Source: Persicaria tinctoria (Eukaryota > Streptophyta > Magnoliopsida > Caryophyllales > Polygonaceae). Taken from it: DNA of 64,000 nucleotides. The DNA lies in assembly GCA_037127255.1 (NCBI GenBank), contig JBANSL010000003.1, forward strand, positions 43,707,314-43,771,313, given 5' to 3'. The translations under genes were made by a program, and so were the position numbers. This document shows positions 44,093 to 55,344 of the stretch, piece after piece. Under the pieces are notes generated by a model. It saw nothing but the letters and a program-made list of their open reading frames with translations, was not told where the DNA came from and ran no database searches. Position 1 is the first letter of the stretch, and the number at the start of each line of letters is the position of its first letter.

Positions 44093-44296
44093 CAATGGAA
44101 TAAAAACCCAAACATAATGGTTTATACAAATGGAGAACATGGACAAAATATGTGATTGAAACATGGATAAAATATGAGAAATGTTCAAACCATTTCATCA
44201 AAGAGAACTAACTCCAAGGCTGGTTTTGTGTTTGATCCAAGAAAAGGGTCTTTAGAGAACATGCACATAATGAAGGCTTTGATGGTAGAGCCTTGA

Positions 44297-45805
44297 GCTA
44301 TTTCCTTGATGCTAGAAACTGTGGTTATCGCATCCTTCAATGCCATGGTAAACAAATGTGAGTATCGATTGATGGATGAGATGATGGGGAATGGGTTAAT
44401 AAAGGACCGGTATTTATAAAAGGAGAGGGAAAATGGATAAAATCAAATCAGCGAATAAGATTTTTTGAAGAAATAAGAGGAAAATAAAAAACTAACAAAT
44501 TCTATAATAATCTGAAAAAACAAACCAATTATCGGATAAGTTGCAAGGGTAAAATCAAACCTAATTACAGAAAATAGGAATAATAAAAAAATCATCGGAT
44601 AAAAATACTAAAATACTAACAACATCAGTAAATGAAGAAAAAAAATCCAATAATCATGGGATACTAACAACACCAGAAAATCGGATACTAACAAATCCAA
44701 TACTCAAATCAGAATCTAACAACACCAGTAAATGAAGAAAAACAAATCCAATAATCATCGGATACTAACAACACCAGAAAATCGGAAACTAACAAATCCA
44801 ATACTCAAATCAGAATCTAAGATGGTTTGAGAAAAAATGAAGAAAAACTAAAATACTAACAACACCAGTAATCATCGGATAAAAACAAATCTGACTCAAT
44901 CAAAGAAAATAGGAATGATAAAAAAAATAATAAACAAACCTACAAAAATAAGTCAGTATCTATATCTATAGGTGTTGCATTGCAGGTACATAATTGATCA
45001 AACTGGATGTCCATGCAAATTGTTTTCTATTGGTATTTTCTTCCCTAGTTTCAGCTAGTTCAGGCAAATCGTTTTCTATTGGTATTTTCTTCCCTAATTT
45101 CAGCAATAACCCTTTGAGTTGTGAAATGCCAATGGGGCGAACTGCAATTGAAAGATTGAAATGAAAGAGGCAAACCTAATTCCAGATCCAGTAGTGAACA
45201 TCAAAACAGTAGGAAGATATCTCGACAGCAAATCCGACCGACAGCAAATCCGTTCCCCAGCGGGGTTGATCTCGACAGATCTAGAGTTCTTCCTTGTTGG
45301 CGTCAATGAGAAGGAGATGGAAAGGTCAAGAGTTGGGCTCCTCTTTTTGTGTGATCTTTGTTCATCTAATTGTTTGAGTGAGAGAGAGGGGTGGGGTTTC
45401 GAGAGAAAGATATCTCAGATCTGTGGTGGTGGTGGTGGCGGCAGTGGAGACAACGGAGGTAGCGGTGATGGTGGCGGTGGTGGCGACGGCCGCGGTGGTG
45501 ACGGCGGCAGTAGGAGGCGCAGATGGAGATTGAGTCATGGAGGTGGACGGACGGAGGAAGGAGAATGAGATGTCAGGCGTAGAAGGAAAGGGCAACTAAG
45601 GAAGGAGAATGAAATGTCAGGCGGAGAAGAGTCTCGGAGAAGGCTGAGAACCCTAATTTCCAAGTCCAAAAAATGAAAGAAAAATAAAGAGAAAATTAAA
45701 ATAAAAGGAGATTAAAAAGAAAATTAGAGGGATAAAAAATTATAATTGGTTAAAATGGCTAAAATCACTCTCGGGTTGACACGTCAGCTTGAACTCTTCT
45801 AAATT
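44297..45805. repeat. Tandem duplication of Helitron 5' region, unit 1
   Basis: 1509 bp. The matching unit 2 is 45814-46457 plus 55345-56210 (1510 bp once the copia element is removed). Each unit holds the first codons of the RPA-like gene, an AT-rich stretch with its own approximately 107-bp repeats, and a GGT/GGC-rich tract (45421-45520) that yields low-complexity ORFs. Unit 2 ends 15 bp before the Helitron 5' terminus. Confidence 0.85.
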
Positions 45806-45813
45806 TCCTTGAC

Positions 45814-46457
45814 GCTATTTCCTTGACGCTAGAAACTGTGGTTATCGCATCCTTCAATGCCATGGTGAACAAATGTGAGTATCGATTGATGGATGAGATG
45901 ATGGGGAATGGGTTAATAAAGGACCGGTATTTATAAAAGGAGAGGGAAAATGGATAAAATCAAATCAGCGAATAAGATTTTTTGAAGAAATAAGAAGAAA
46001 ATAAAAAACTAACAAATTCTATAATAATCTGAAAAAACAAACCAATTATCGGATAAGTTGCAAGGGTAAAATCAAACCTAATTACATAATATAGGAATAA
46101 TAAAAAAAAATCATCGGATAAAAATACTAAAATACTAACAACCCCGGTAAATGAAGAAAAAAAAATCCAATAATCATGGGATACTAACAACACCAGAAAA
46201 TCGGATACTAACAAATCCAATACTCAAATCAGAATCTAACAACACCATTAAATGAAGAAAAACAAATCCAATAATCATCGGATACTAACAACACCAGAAA
46301 ATCGGAAACTAACAAATCCAATACTCAAATCAGAATCTAAGATGGTTTGAGAAAAAATGAAGAAAAACTAAAATACTAACAACACCAGTAATCATCGGAT
46401 AAAAACAAATCTGACTCAATCAAAGAAAATAGGAATGATTAAAAAAAATAAACAAAC
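45814..46457. repeat. Tandem duplication of Helitron 5' region, unit 2 (first part)
   Basis: Homologous to 44297-44943. It is cut at CAAAC by the copia insertion and continues at 55345. Confidence 0.85.
46453..46457. repeat. Target-site duplication CAAAC (copia, left)
   Basis: Matches 55340-55344. Unit 1 of the duplication shows the uninterrupted site (AAACAAACCTACAAAA at about 44932), which confirms the insertion exactly. Confidence 0.9.
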
Positions 46458-47393
46458 TGAAGGTTCGATAATATAAAAGCAATGTAATAAGAAATACTCT
46501 AGAAGGGGGAAACCTTTGAGATTAAACCTGAATCACAAAGTTAGACAATCGAACCAAGTGCGGAAATAAGGTAAAGCAAAAAAGTAAAGAACACGAGTAA
46601 TTGTTTACGAGGTTCAGCACAACTTGGCCTACGTCCCTGCCTAGGGTTCTTTCACAACCCTAGGATTCAAAGGCTTTATTGATTCGCTTAGCTTAGGATC
46701 CTAATAGCTCACCGAGAAGCCTCTCTCCTATACAATTGCAATCTAGTCAACTCACGTTCCCTTGGAGTCCTAGACCAATCTAGAAGAGCCCCACCTCTCT
46801 CAGCTATCTAGTACAATCCTCTTACTCTCACAAATCAATAGCCTAGTGCAACTGCCCGAGTTATAAACTCTCGAGTAACACTATAAATGAATATATCCTA
46901 TAAGCTCACAGTGACTCTCAAAGGCTTTGAAATAAACAACAAACTCTAGAGCGCTTAGTAGAGAGACACTTGGAAGACAGATTTCGCTTGAATGAATGAA
47001 AGCTCGTGTAGCACTTCTCTTTCTTTGTCTTCTTCTTTCTTTCCTTTATATAAGAATGGAATGGCGCCTGAGAATCTTCACCAACGGCTCTATGAATCAG
47101 GCTTGATCTTCAATCTTCTATATATGGACACTTCGAAGCCATTATCCGTTTTGAATAGGATTTCCTCATATGCACCAAAGGGAAGATATAATCTCGAATA
47201 TACTTCCTGAAAAAGGTTAGGCATGCATATATATAATATAACGGAAGTATATAATAAGATAAAATAATATTCGGACAAATAAGATAGGTTTTGTATTTCA
47301 TCAACTGTTAACGCTCCAAGGCCTTTGACACAAACATCCTGTCAAAGCCCTTGAAACATTTATTCCATTTTCCATCAAGGGAGGGAATTATCA
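46458..47393 (-). repeat. 3' LTR of the copia element
   Basis: 936 bp. On the minus strand it begins TGATAATTCCCTCC and ends CCTTCA. It lacks about 64 bp present in the other LTR near 54307-54370 and has only a short (TA) tract near 47226. Confidence 0.9.
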
Positions 47394-47406
47394 ATCTCCC
47401 CCTTGA
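47394..47406 (-). promoter_or_regulatory. Polypurine tract (copia element)
   Basis: The minus strand reads TCAAGGGGGAGAT directly before TGATAATTCC, a typical copia polypurine tract. Confidence 0.85.
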
Positions 47407-47752
47407 TGAAAGACAAAACCTGTGCATCCCTGCAACTTAGTCAAACATAGATAATAAAATAGAAATCAGACTAAGTACCTGCAAGGGTTAGACAAATGTT
47501 GGATCAAAAATTTTAAAGTATGTAAAAACCATCCAACCGAAAACCATAAATAAAAAACCAGGGTCTTCCAAGACCTTTAAGCATAGGTTTTCAAAGTCTA
47601 AGCACCACAGATCATCTCCCCCTTTTTTTGTTTCAACAAAGGGCGGAGGTAAAACAGTCACCAAAACAGTTACCAAGAGTTTTGAAAACGTTTCCAAAAA
47701 CCAGCAATGTAACAAGTTTCAGGGGTGGGATAGGGTGGGTTAGGGTTTAGGT

Positions 47753-49468
47753 TTAGTCATCCGGAGCATCATCAGTGAGCCTCGTCCACAGTCCTTCCAG
47801 CATCTTGGAAATCCCGCTCATCTCCGTCATAATCCCCTTCTGCAGCTCCTTAATATCCATGCGAACCTCCTCCAAGCCCATCTCTAGGTTGTCCATGCGT
47901 TCATCGAAAGCTAGAGCAGTGGGAAAGGCTTTTGAAGGAGTGGCAAGACTCAAGGTCCCTTGGGGAAACCGAGTGATGCCAATCTTTTCAAGGCCTTTAG
48001 AGTCGAACTTACCCGTATGACGCAGCTGTTCTTCATTTTTGACATCAATTCCAGAAGCTTTGAAGATAGGGGTCAAAAGGGTAGCAAAGGGGAGGGGAGA
48101 GCCTTTTCTAGCTTTTCTGGCATGAGCCATGGTTCCAAGGATAGTGTTGGCCAGATCAAGATCAATGCCATTTAAGATGCGATAGAGCAGGACCATAGCA
48201 TTGTCGGTAAGGAGTGAGCCAGAGTTAAGACGGGGTAAGAGGCATCGAACAATGATGTTAAAAATTATTTTTGCCTCAAGGGTTAGGGATGAGTGGGTGA
48301 GTTGCTTTGAGGTGCTGTTGGATGCTTTGGGTAGGAGATACTTGGCTCGGGCAAGGATGATGCAGTTCTCTTTTGAGGGGTGGATTTCAGAGGGTGGAAC
48401 TGGAGTAGGTAAGCCTAGGAAGTCTGCAAAATCATTGGAGTTGAGAGAGATTCTAACCCCTTTGACAACAGACTCCAAAGACCAACCATCGGTGTCGTTT
48501 TTGGCTTTTAGGTTAATGTAGAAAAGTCTGGTAAGCTGGGAGTAGTAGACAGTCTCAAGGTTAAGAAGGGTCCAGACTAGGGAATTTTTGAGGAGCTCAA
48601 TGCAAGGTAACTTCAAAGCTTCAAAGAACTTAACATCTAAAAAATCAGAACAACTAATCTTACGAGTTCGAAACTCGTCTACCCACTTACCAGCAGTCTC
48701 AGCATCTTGAAACCAAGAGGAGGGCAAGGATTGATTTACCTGGATATAGGCCGGGGGGTCTGCATTCTTTCTGCGCGCAACTGTTGGAGCAGCTCTTTTG
48801 ACAGGCGCGACAAGACTCTTGACAGTGCCCTTCCTGGTGCGCTTGGGGGATGGAGGCTTGACAGCAGCAGGGGCTTTCCGCTTCTTCGGAGACGGGGGAG
48901 GAGGAGGAGAAGGAGAGGGAGATTCTTCCTCCTCTTCCTCAGACCCCGAGTCCTCACCGGACCCCGCTTCATCTCCTTCAGGTTCCTCGTCCTCTCCAGA
49001 TCCCTCTTGCTCTTCTTCTTCTTCTTCTTCCTTAGGCTCCTCCTCGGATGGAACTTCCTCGGCTTCGGCTTATTTCCGAATCCACTTAGCTTCTTCCTCG
49101 GCCAGTTTCTTAGCAAGCTCGGCCTCCTCATCGGCCTTTTTCTTCGTTAAGGCCTCCTCCTCGGCTTCCTTGGCAGCATCTCTTTCTAGGAGGCCGTCTA
49201 GGTCATCTTCCTCCTCTTCCTCGTCCACTTTCTCAGCCAGAATCTTCCTCTTTCCTTTCTGTTTAGCACTGATCGGCTTCTTAGCAGAGCGCTTTTGAGA
49301 GCCCTTGGGAGCAATGGCCGAGCTCTCGGCGATGGTGCTCTGGACGACAGTTAGGACGATAGCTTGAGGAGCGGGTTCAGGTGTGGGAGAGGTAGCAGTG
49401 GCCTGACGTCCCTTGGGGGTGGCGCCAAGTCTTTTGGGTGTGACAACTTTCTTGGTTTTGGGTGCCAT
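47753..49468 (-). pseudogene. Sirevirus env-like / extra ORF downstream of pol
   Basis: One frame of about 571 codons starting MAPKTKKVVTPKRLGATPKG, with a single TAA at 49070-49068. Order: a basic N-terminus; an acidic Lys/Glu-rich coiled-coil-like stretch (EEEEEDDLDGLLERDAAKEA); Glu/Asp/Ser and Pro-rich middle; and a conserved-looking C-terminal half (48727-47753) with WSLESVVKGVRISLNSNDFA, FADFLGLP and IIFNIIVRCLLPRL. The last heptad-like helix is MDNLEMGLEEVRMDIKELQK. The C-terminal half resembles the 'putative plant transposon protein' family found after pol in Sireviruses and other plant elements. I see no signal peptide or clear membrane segment, so an envelope role is unproven. Confidence 0.65.
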
Positions 49469-49928
49469 GGAGGAAATAGGCTAGGGTTTTCTTAGAACAG
49501 ATGAGAGGTTGAAGAGGGAGAAGGTGAAGGGGTTTGGATTAGTTTGAGAGTGTGAAGAAATCGGGTACAGTATTGGGTTTAAGTAGAGGGAGTGATGGGA
49601 AGGGTTTAGGGTTCCAAGGAAAGAAATCATTACATTGCCAATATGAAAGGATTCAAATTCAAAAATTCAAATGTTCCATTAAAATCGGACTGAAAAACCG
49701 TGTGATTTAGTTCCTAAAATTAAAATATCTTAATGGTTAAGGAAAACACAGAAATAGGCAATTTTGAAATTCAATAAAAAATATAATTGATTAAATATCT
49801 AAAAAGATATTAAACAAAAATATATGATCCGATATATGTACTCCACCATTTAGTTCACACACCTTGACATAGTTCTCAAGGGTCTTGATACTAAGTAGAA
49901 TTTATCTTTCGTAAAGGGAAAGCTCCCC
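49469..49928 (-). other. Spacer between pol and env-like ORF
   Basis: AT-rich, with no ORF of note. It may hold the leader or splice site for the downstream ORF. Confidence 0.5.
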
Positions 49929-51617
49929 CTACGAAAGTACATCCTTGTTAAGCATCCCAATCTCTCGTCTTATGAAGGTGAACCTGTCCTCTGCCAAAGG
50001 CTTAGTAAAAATGTCAGCCCATTGATAATCAGTAGAAATAAAAGATATGGACACATCACCTTTTTCAACATGATCTCTAATGAAATGATGCCTTACATCA
50101 ATATGCTTGGTCCTTGAATGCTGAACATGATTCTTAGTGATGGAGATGGCACTTGTATTGTCACACTTAATTGGAATACCTTTGAGGTTAATGCCAAGAT
50201 CTCGCATTTGTTGAGCTATCCAAAGGATTTGGGAGCAACAGGCTCCAACTGCAATGTATTCGGCTTCTGCAGTGGATAGATCAACTGAGTTTTGCTTCTT
50301 TGAGTGCCAACTAATCAAAGATGCTCCTAAGAATTGGCAACATCCTGATGTGCTCTTCCTATCCACCTTATAGCCTGCAAAATCTGCATCAGAATATCCA
50401 ATTAAAGTGAAATCCTTTTGCTTTGGGTACCATAGTCCATGCTCCTTAGTGCCATTGAGATATCGAAAGATCCTCTTCACAACCACGAGGTGAGATTCTT
50501 TTGGATCAGCTTGAAACCTAGCACACATGCAAACACTAAACATGATGTCAGGTCTACTAGCCGTGAGATATAATAAAGATCCAATCATTCCTCGATATTC
50601 CTTTTGATTGACACTTGTTCCAGTCTTGTCTTGGTCTAGAGACAATGTTGAGCTCATGGGAGTCTTGGTTGACTTGGATTGATCCATCTTGAACTTCTTC
50701 AAGAGATCCTTAGTGTACTTGCTTTGGTTGACAAAGATCCCTTTCTTGGATTGATGAACTTGTAATCCCAAAAAGAAGTTGAGTTCACCCATCAAGCTCA
50801 TCTCAAATTCACTGCACATGATGTCAGAAAATTCCTTGCACAAAGATGTGTTAGTAGCACCAAATAATATATCATCAACATAAATTTGAATAACCAAAAT
50901 GTCCTTTCCTTTGGTCTTGATAAAAAGAGTCTTGTTGATCAACCCCCTTTTAAAATCATTTTCTAAAAGATATTTAGACAAGCGCTCGTACCAAGCTCTT
51001 GGGGCTTGTTTCAAACCATAAAGCGCTTTGTCAAGTTTATAAACATGATTGGGAAATTATAAGCTTTCAAAACCTGGGGGTTGAGCCACATAAACTTCTT
51101 CCTGTAAGAAACCATTGAGAAAAGCACACTTGACATCCATTTGATATAACTTTATGCTCATAAAAGATGCAAATGCTAATAAAATGCGAATGGCTTCAAG
51201 CCTGGCTACGGGAGCAAAAGTCTCCTCGTAGTCAATACCTTCCTCTTGATTGTAGCCTTGAGCAACAAGCCTTGCCTTGTTCCTCACAATCTTACCATTC
51301 TCGTCTAGCTTGTTTCGAAATACCCATCGTGTGCCAATGACTGATTGATGCTTTGGCCTAGGCTTCAAGGTCCTGACTTTGTTTCTTTCAAATTCGTTAA
51401 GCTCACTTTGCATAGCAATGATCCAGTCTGGCTCCTGAAGTGCCTCATCTACCTTCTTTGGCTCAATAAGAGAAACAAACGCGTGAAAAGCACAAAGATC
51501 TTTAAGTTTAGAACGAGTTTGAACACTAGAAGTAGGGTCAGAAATGATATCCTTTAATGAGTGTGATGAGGAGTATTTGAATTTCCTTTTGCTAGTCTCA
51601 GCTCCTTGATTTGTCAC
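49929..51617 (-). pseudogene. pol: Copia reverse transcriptase - RNase H
   Basis: RT converts element RNA to DNA and RNase H removes the template. The frame 51617-51057 has the RVT_2 start ([20 protein letters not shown], then [20 protein letters not shown]). A TAA at 51059-51057 interrupts; the same frame resumes with ALYGLKQAPRAWYERL and the catalytic IYVDDILFG (about 50888-50862), then SLMGELNFFLGLQV. RNase H follows: YSDADFAGYKVDRKSTSG, STAEAEYIA, TKHIDVRHHFIRDHV and DIFTKPL. All key motifs are intact apart from the single stop. Confidence 0.9.
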
Positions 51618-51632
51618 ACCGGTAGGATTGAC

Positions 51633-52454
51633 TTATGGTACATCTGACTCCGTGGTCCTGTTAGATTCAATTACAGCAGTTTCTGACGTCTCAACATTGT
51701 TGGATTGGACACCAAGGGCTTTGGACGAATCTTCAACACCTTGGGCCAATTCTTCAGTGTTGAGAATCGGTTCCTGCATGTTCCTCTTCTCTGTGTTCTT
51801 GGTAGCAGCATCATCCCCTTCCTCGTTCTCTGCATGACTGTTCAGATCTAGATCTGCAACACTTTCACTTAAAGAACCGTCATTGCATTCATCAAATATA
51901 ACAACAAGCATGATCTTTTTACCATTGGAAGATTTGACTCGCATAGGACCACATAAATCCATATGTAAAAGTTCAAGGGGTCTATAAGAACTTACAACCT
52001 TTTTGGGTTTGAAAGAGCTACGTGTTTGTTTACCTCGTGTGCGTGCTTTGCACATCTCAATACCTTTGAAATGCATCTAAGGTAGTCCTCTTACAAGCTC
52101 TTTGGACACAAGCTTCTGTAGCGTATGTGGACTCACATGACCGAGTCTCATATGCCAGAGCTTTGGTTCGTCCGTCAAAGCCTTTAGACAGGATAAGCTT
52201 CCTTGTGCCACTTGCTCAGCATTCACGGCATAGATGTTGTTATAACGATAGACAAATAGAACTATTTCACCTGTATCTCCTCTGCGCACAATGATGTCAT
52301 ACTTTTCTTTGTCACCAAGAGTGATTGTTCCCGTGGATTGCTCCTTTAGATCATGAAAGAGAGAACTCTTCCCACTCATATGCCTCGAGCATCCACTATC
52401 AATAATCCATTTTTGGTCCTTCACCTTGGCAATCTCCTGCAAAACAAACATCAA
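51633..52454 (-). pseudogene. pol: Copia protease, GAG-pre-integrase and deleted integrase
   Basis: The protease has WIIDSGCSRHMSG (DSG catalytic). The GAG-pre-integrase domain has LWHMRLGHVSPHTLQKL, and TAG follows at 52077. In the same frame the integrase begins LELLHMDLCGPMRVKSSNGK but jumps, at about 51905, straight to IFDECND, a motif normally found after the whole catalytic core. So the DDE core is deleted. An acidic linker runs to a TAA at 51633 and then into RT. Confidence 0.85.
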
Positions 52455-52905
52455 CCTTTGTGGCTAGACCAGTGAGCAAATTTAGATCCTTTATTGGGAT
52501 AAACCATATTTGGTAAAATAGTGCCTTTGGGGACCCAAACTTGCGTTATCCGTTCTTTTCTCAAGTGAATAGGAAATGTATTGCGAATAATATGAGGATC
52601 CTTTCTTCTATAGGGGGAGGTCCTTTTGCCTTTACAAAAGTGGTAATGTGTTGCTTCTTTAAAAACTTTGGATTGTAACCAATACCACTTTTGTTTAGAG
52701 AGCTTTGTTGCTCACCCAACATCTTATCGAGAGTGCCTTTGGATTTGGTAAAACTTATGAGGGCTGTCTGTTGGTCTAGAATCTTATTATTCAGGGAGAT
52801 CTTCTTGTTCTCTAAGTCATGATGCTCATTTCTTAGAGAGGAGAGATCTTGCTTGAGTTCAGATTTCTCCGAGTCAAGCGTCTTGACCTTAATGTCAAGA
52901 CCTGA
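52455..52905 (-). pseudogene. Copia gag C-terminal / gag-pro linker
   Basis: Coiled-coil-like peptide (KSELKQDLSSLRNEHHDLEN then KISLNNKILDQQTAL) followed by a linker with stops and a frame change before the protease. Such a coiled coil between gag and protease is common in Sirevirus-like elements. Confidence 0.5.
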
Positions 52906-54195
52906 TTAAGAAGCTTCAAGACCTTTGACCCTCATAGACAGATCCTCAATAGTTCTTTCATGATCCACAATTCTCTTAATAAGAATGTTAGTTTGGGCAA
53001 TAAGCTTTTCTTCATTGGCAATCATATTGGAAAGGAATTTCGATAATACCTCTTTTGGACTTTCCATAAGTTCTCTTAGAGTAGCTTCAAACTTTTCATC
53101 GTGGGATTCATCTTCTGAGGCCATAAGACAAATGTTGGCCTTCTCATCGTCGGAGTCAGAGTCGGAATCACTCCAAGTAGCCACCATTGCTTTCTTCTTC
53201 CATTTGTCACCTTTCTTGGGCTGGCTCTTTGTCTTTTGAGGTCAGTCCTTCACAAGATGATCTGTTTCACCACATTCAAAACAAGACAACGGTTTAGTCT
53301 TCTTTTCATACTTGTTGTATTGAGGCTTACCTCGAAATTTTGAAGACTCTGATCCATCCTTGTTGTTGAATTGCTTCTTCATTTTGAGAATTCTAGCAAG
53401 GCCTCTTGTGATAAGAGCAAAAGGATCATCCTCATCGTCATCCTCATCTTCGGAATCAGATCCATCCTTGGGCTCATCCTTCTTAGACTTGAGTGCCAAG
53501 TTTTTAGTGCTAGTAGGAAGTTCTCCATCGTCTTCATTAAGGATCATCTCATGCGTGATCAGCTTTCCAAGAAGGTCATCAAGGGGTAGAGTGGTGAGGT
53601 CCTGGGCTTCCTCTATAGGTGTTACTTTTGGACCCCATTTCTCCTTTGGAAGGCACCTCAGTATCTTCCTTACTTTCTCCACGTTGGTAAAGCTCTTGCC
53701 GAGAGAGTCAAGGTAGTTGGTGATTTCTGTGAATTGTGTGAACATGGCCTCGATTGACTCATCAGAATTCATCTTAAAGAGCTCATACTTTCGAAGGAAG
53801 ATGCTGATCTTGGTGTCTTTCACTTGGCTTGTTCCTTCATAGGTGACGACCAACTTGTCCCAAATCTCTTTAGATGACCTACAAGATGAAATACGATTAA
53901 ACTCATCAGTGATAAGACCACAATAAAGTAAGTTAATAGCCCTGTAGTTTTTGGAGATGGTTTCAAGATCTGCTTGGTTGTATTCAGACTCCTTCTTTGC
54001 AACTTTGGTGTCATTTGGTCCATCTTTTTCTGGAATCTTCGGACCATTTTCTATAATGTTCCAAAGCTCTAGATCTTGGTCTATGATGAACATCTTCATC
54101 AAAGATCTCCAGTGGACAAAGTTGTTTCCTACAAAGAGTGGCGGTCTGCTTGTGGACCTTCCCTGTGCAAATCCTCCGCTTGCTTCACCAGACAT
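52906..54195 (-). pseudogene. gag: Copia gag
   Basis: Starts MSGEASGGFAQGRSTSRPPL, with the UBN2-type gag core (NFVHWRSLMKMFI, then DTKISIFLRKYELFKMNSDE and LGKSFTNVEKVRKILRCLP). A zinc knuckle CFECGETDHLVKD ends in TGA exactly where the last Cys (TGC/TGT) should be (53242-53244). The frame reopens to 52906 with an acidic Ser/Asp tract and coiled-coil-like helices before another TAA. Confidence 0.85.
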
Positions 54196-54239
54196 GATAA
54201 AAAACTCACAAGATTGTTAGATCAAAAACAATGAGTAAA

Positions 54240-54251
54240 GCTCTGATACCA
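54240..54251 (-). other. Primer-binding site, tRNA-iMet type (copia element)
   Basis: The minus strand reads TGGTATCAGAGC, 2 bp inside the LTR end. It is complementary to the 3' end of initiator tRNA-Met and fixes the element's orientation. Confidence 0.9.
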
Positions 54252-54253
54252 AT

Positions 54254-55077
54254 TGAAGGTTCGATAATATAAAAACAATGTAATAAGAAATACTCTAGAA
54301 GGGGGTTGAATAGAGTATGCCCGTTTTTCACAAAAAGTCTCAAGACTTTTGGAGCTTGTACCAAAACCTTTGAGATTAAACCTAAATCACAAAGTTAGAC
54401 AATCGAACCAAGTGCGAAAACAAGGTAAAGCAAATAAGTAACGAACACGAGTAATTGTTTACGAGGTTCAGCACAACTTGGCCTACGTCCCCGCCTAGGG
54501 TTCTTCCACAACCCTAGGATTCAAAGGCTTTATTGATTCGCTTAGCTTAGGATCTTAATAGCTCACCGAGAAGCCTCTCTCCTATACAATTGCAATCTAG
54601 TCAACTCACGTTCCCTTGGAGTCCTAGACCAATCTAGAAGAGCCCCACCTCTCTCAGCTATCTAGTACAATCCTCTTACTCTCACAAATCAATAGCCTAG
54701 TGCAACTGCCCGATTTATAAACTCTCGAGTAACACTATAAATGAATATATCCTATAAGCTCACAGTGACTCTCAAAGGCTTTGAAATAAACAACAAACTC
54801 TAGAGCGCTTAGTAGAGAGACACTTGGAAGACAGATTTCGCTTGAATGAATGAAAGCTCGTGTAGCACTTCTCTTTCTTTGTCTTCTTCTTTCTTTCCTT
54901 TATATAAGAATGGAATGGCGCCTGAGAATCTTCACCAACGGCTCTATGAATCAGGCTTGATCTTCAATCTTCTATATATGGACACTTCGAAGCCATTATC
55001 CGTTTTGAATAGGATTTCCTCATATGCACCAAAGGGAAGATATAATCTCGAATATACTTCCTGAAAAAGGTTAGGCA

Positions 55078-55169
<92 letters not shown>

Positions 55170-55339
55170 TATATATATATAATATAACGGAAGTATATAA
55201 TAAGATAAAATAATATTCGGACAAATAAGATAGGTTTTGTATTTTATCAACTATTAACGCTCCAAGGCCTTTGACACAAACATCCTGTCAAAGCCCTTGA
55301 AACATTTATTCCATTTTCCATCAAGGGAGGGAGTTATCA
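54254..55339 (-). repeat. 5' LTR of the copia element
   Basis: 1086 bp. It is longer than its mate through a (TA)n expansion of about 90 bp at 55080-55170 and about 64 bp retained near 54307-54370. Confidence 0.9.
55079..55187. repeat. (TA)n expansion within one copia LTR
   Basis: A long TA run, interrupted once by GCAT, where the other LTR has only GCATATATATAATATAAC. Confidence 0.9.
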
Positions 55340-55344
55340 CAAAC
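55340..55344. repeat. Target-site duplication CAAAC (copia, right)
   Basis: Matches 46453-46457. Confidence 0.9.

Larger units (their letters stand above)
32582..44346 (-). pseudogene. RPA70-like single-strand-DNA-binding gene of the Helitron, split by element B
   Basis: The minus strand starts at 44346 (MALKDAITTVSS). Recognisable exon blocks follow: an OB-fold piece with FLFDVIGEVSDYGGIITSVN across a splice (about 43845-43590); LPCTLWADFAVEL and VIIILQFAKTSIFE (43480-43375); LSVSNARWGSRLIID (43255-43175); then FFPFVATIVKFLNPKKWFYN and the zinc-binding CIKCRKS...YCERC (42820-42687). Element B interrupts here. DKPVEFLVQR follows at 33567, then KVKVEDDTGYASLMLFDEDV (33280-33165), ELNVLLNKTFLFQAEVKGHY (about 33000), and a C-terminus with NLS-like PKKRRK ending at 32582. 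It belongs with plant RPA1-like Helitron genes. In-frame stops after VKEFVL, FSV and KTHTI show decay. Confidence 0.8.
46458..55339 (-). mobile_element. Sirevirus-like Ty1/copia retrotransposon, defective
   Basis: On the minus strand: LTR (55339-54254), tRNA-iMet PBS, gag, protease, integrase remnant, RT, RNase H, an extra env-like ORF, polypurine tract, LTR (47393-46458). It is flanked by CAAAC. The extra 3' ORF and iMet PBS point to the Sirevirus lineage. Single-base stops in gag and pol and loss of the integrase core make it inactive. Confidence 0.9.

Noticed and set aside
45161..45595. Gly-rich and Thr/Ala-rich ORFs in the duplicated Helitron region (also 55566-56000)
   Set aside because: They are a GGT/GGC trinucleotide tract read on opposite strands, with no domain and a position upstream of the RPA-like start.
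48707..49298. Plus-strand ORFs rich in Ser and Arg
   Set aside because: Antisense shadows of the acidic Glu/Asp tract of the minus-strand env-like ORF.
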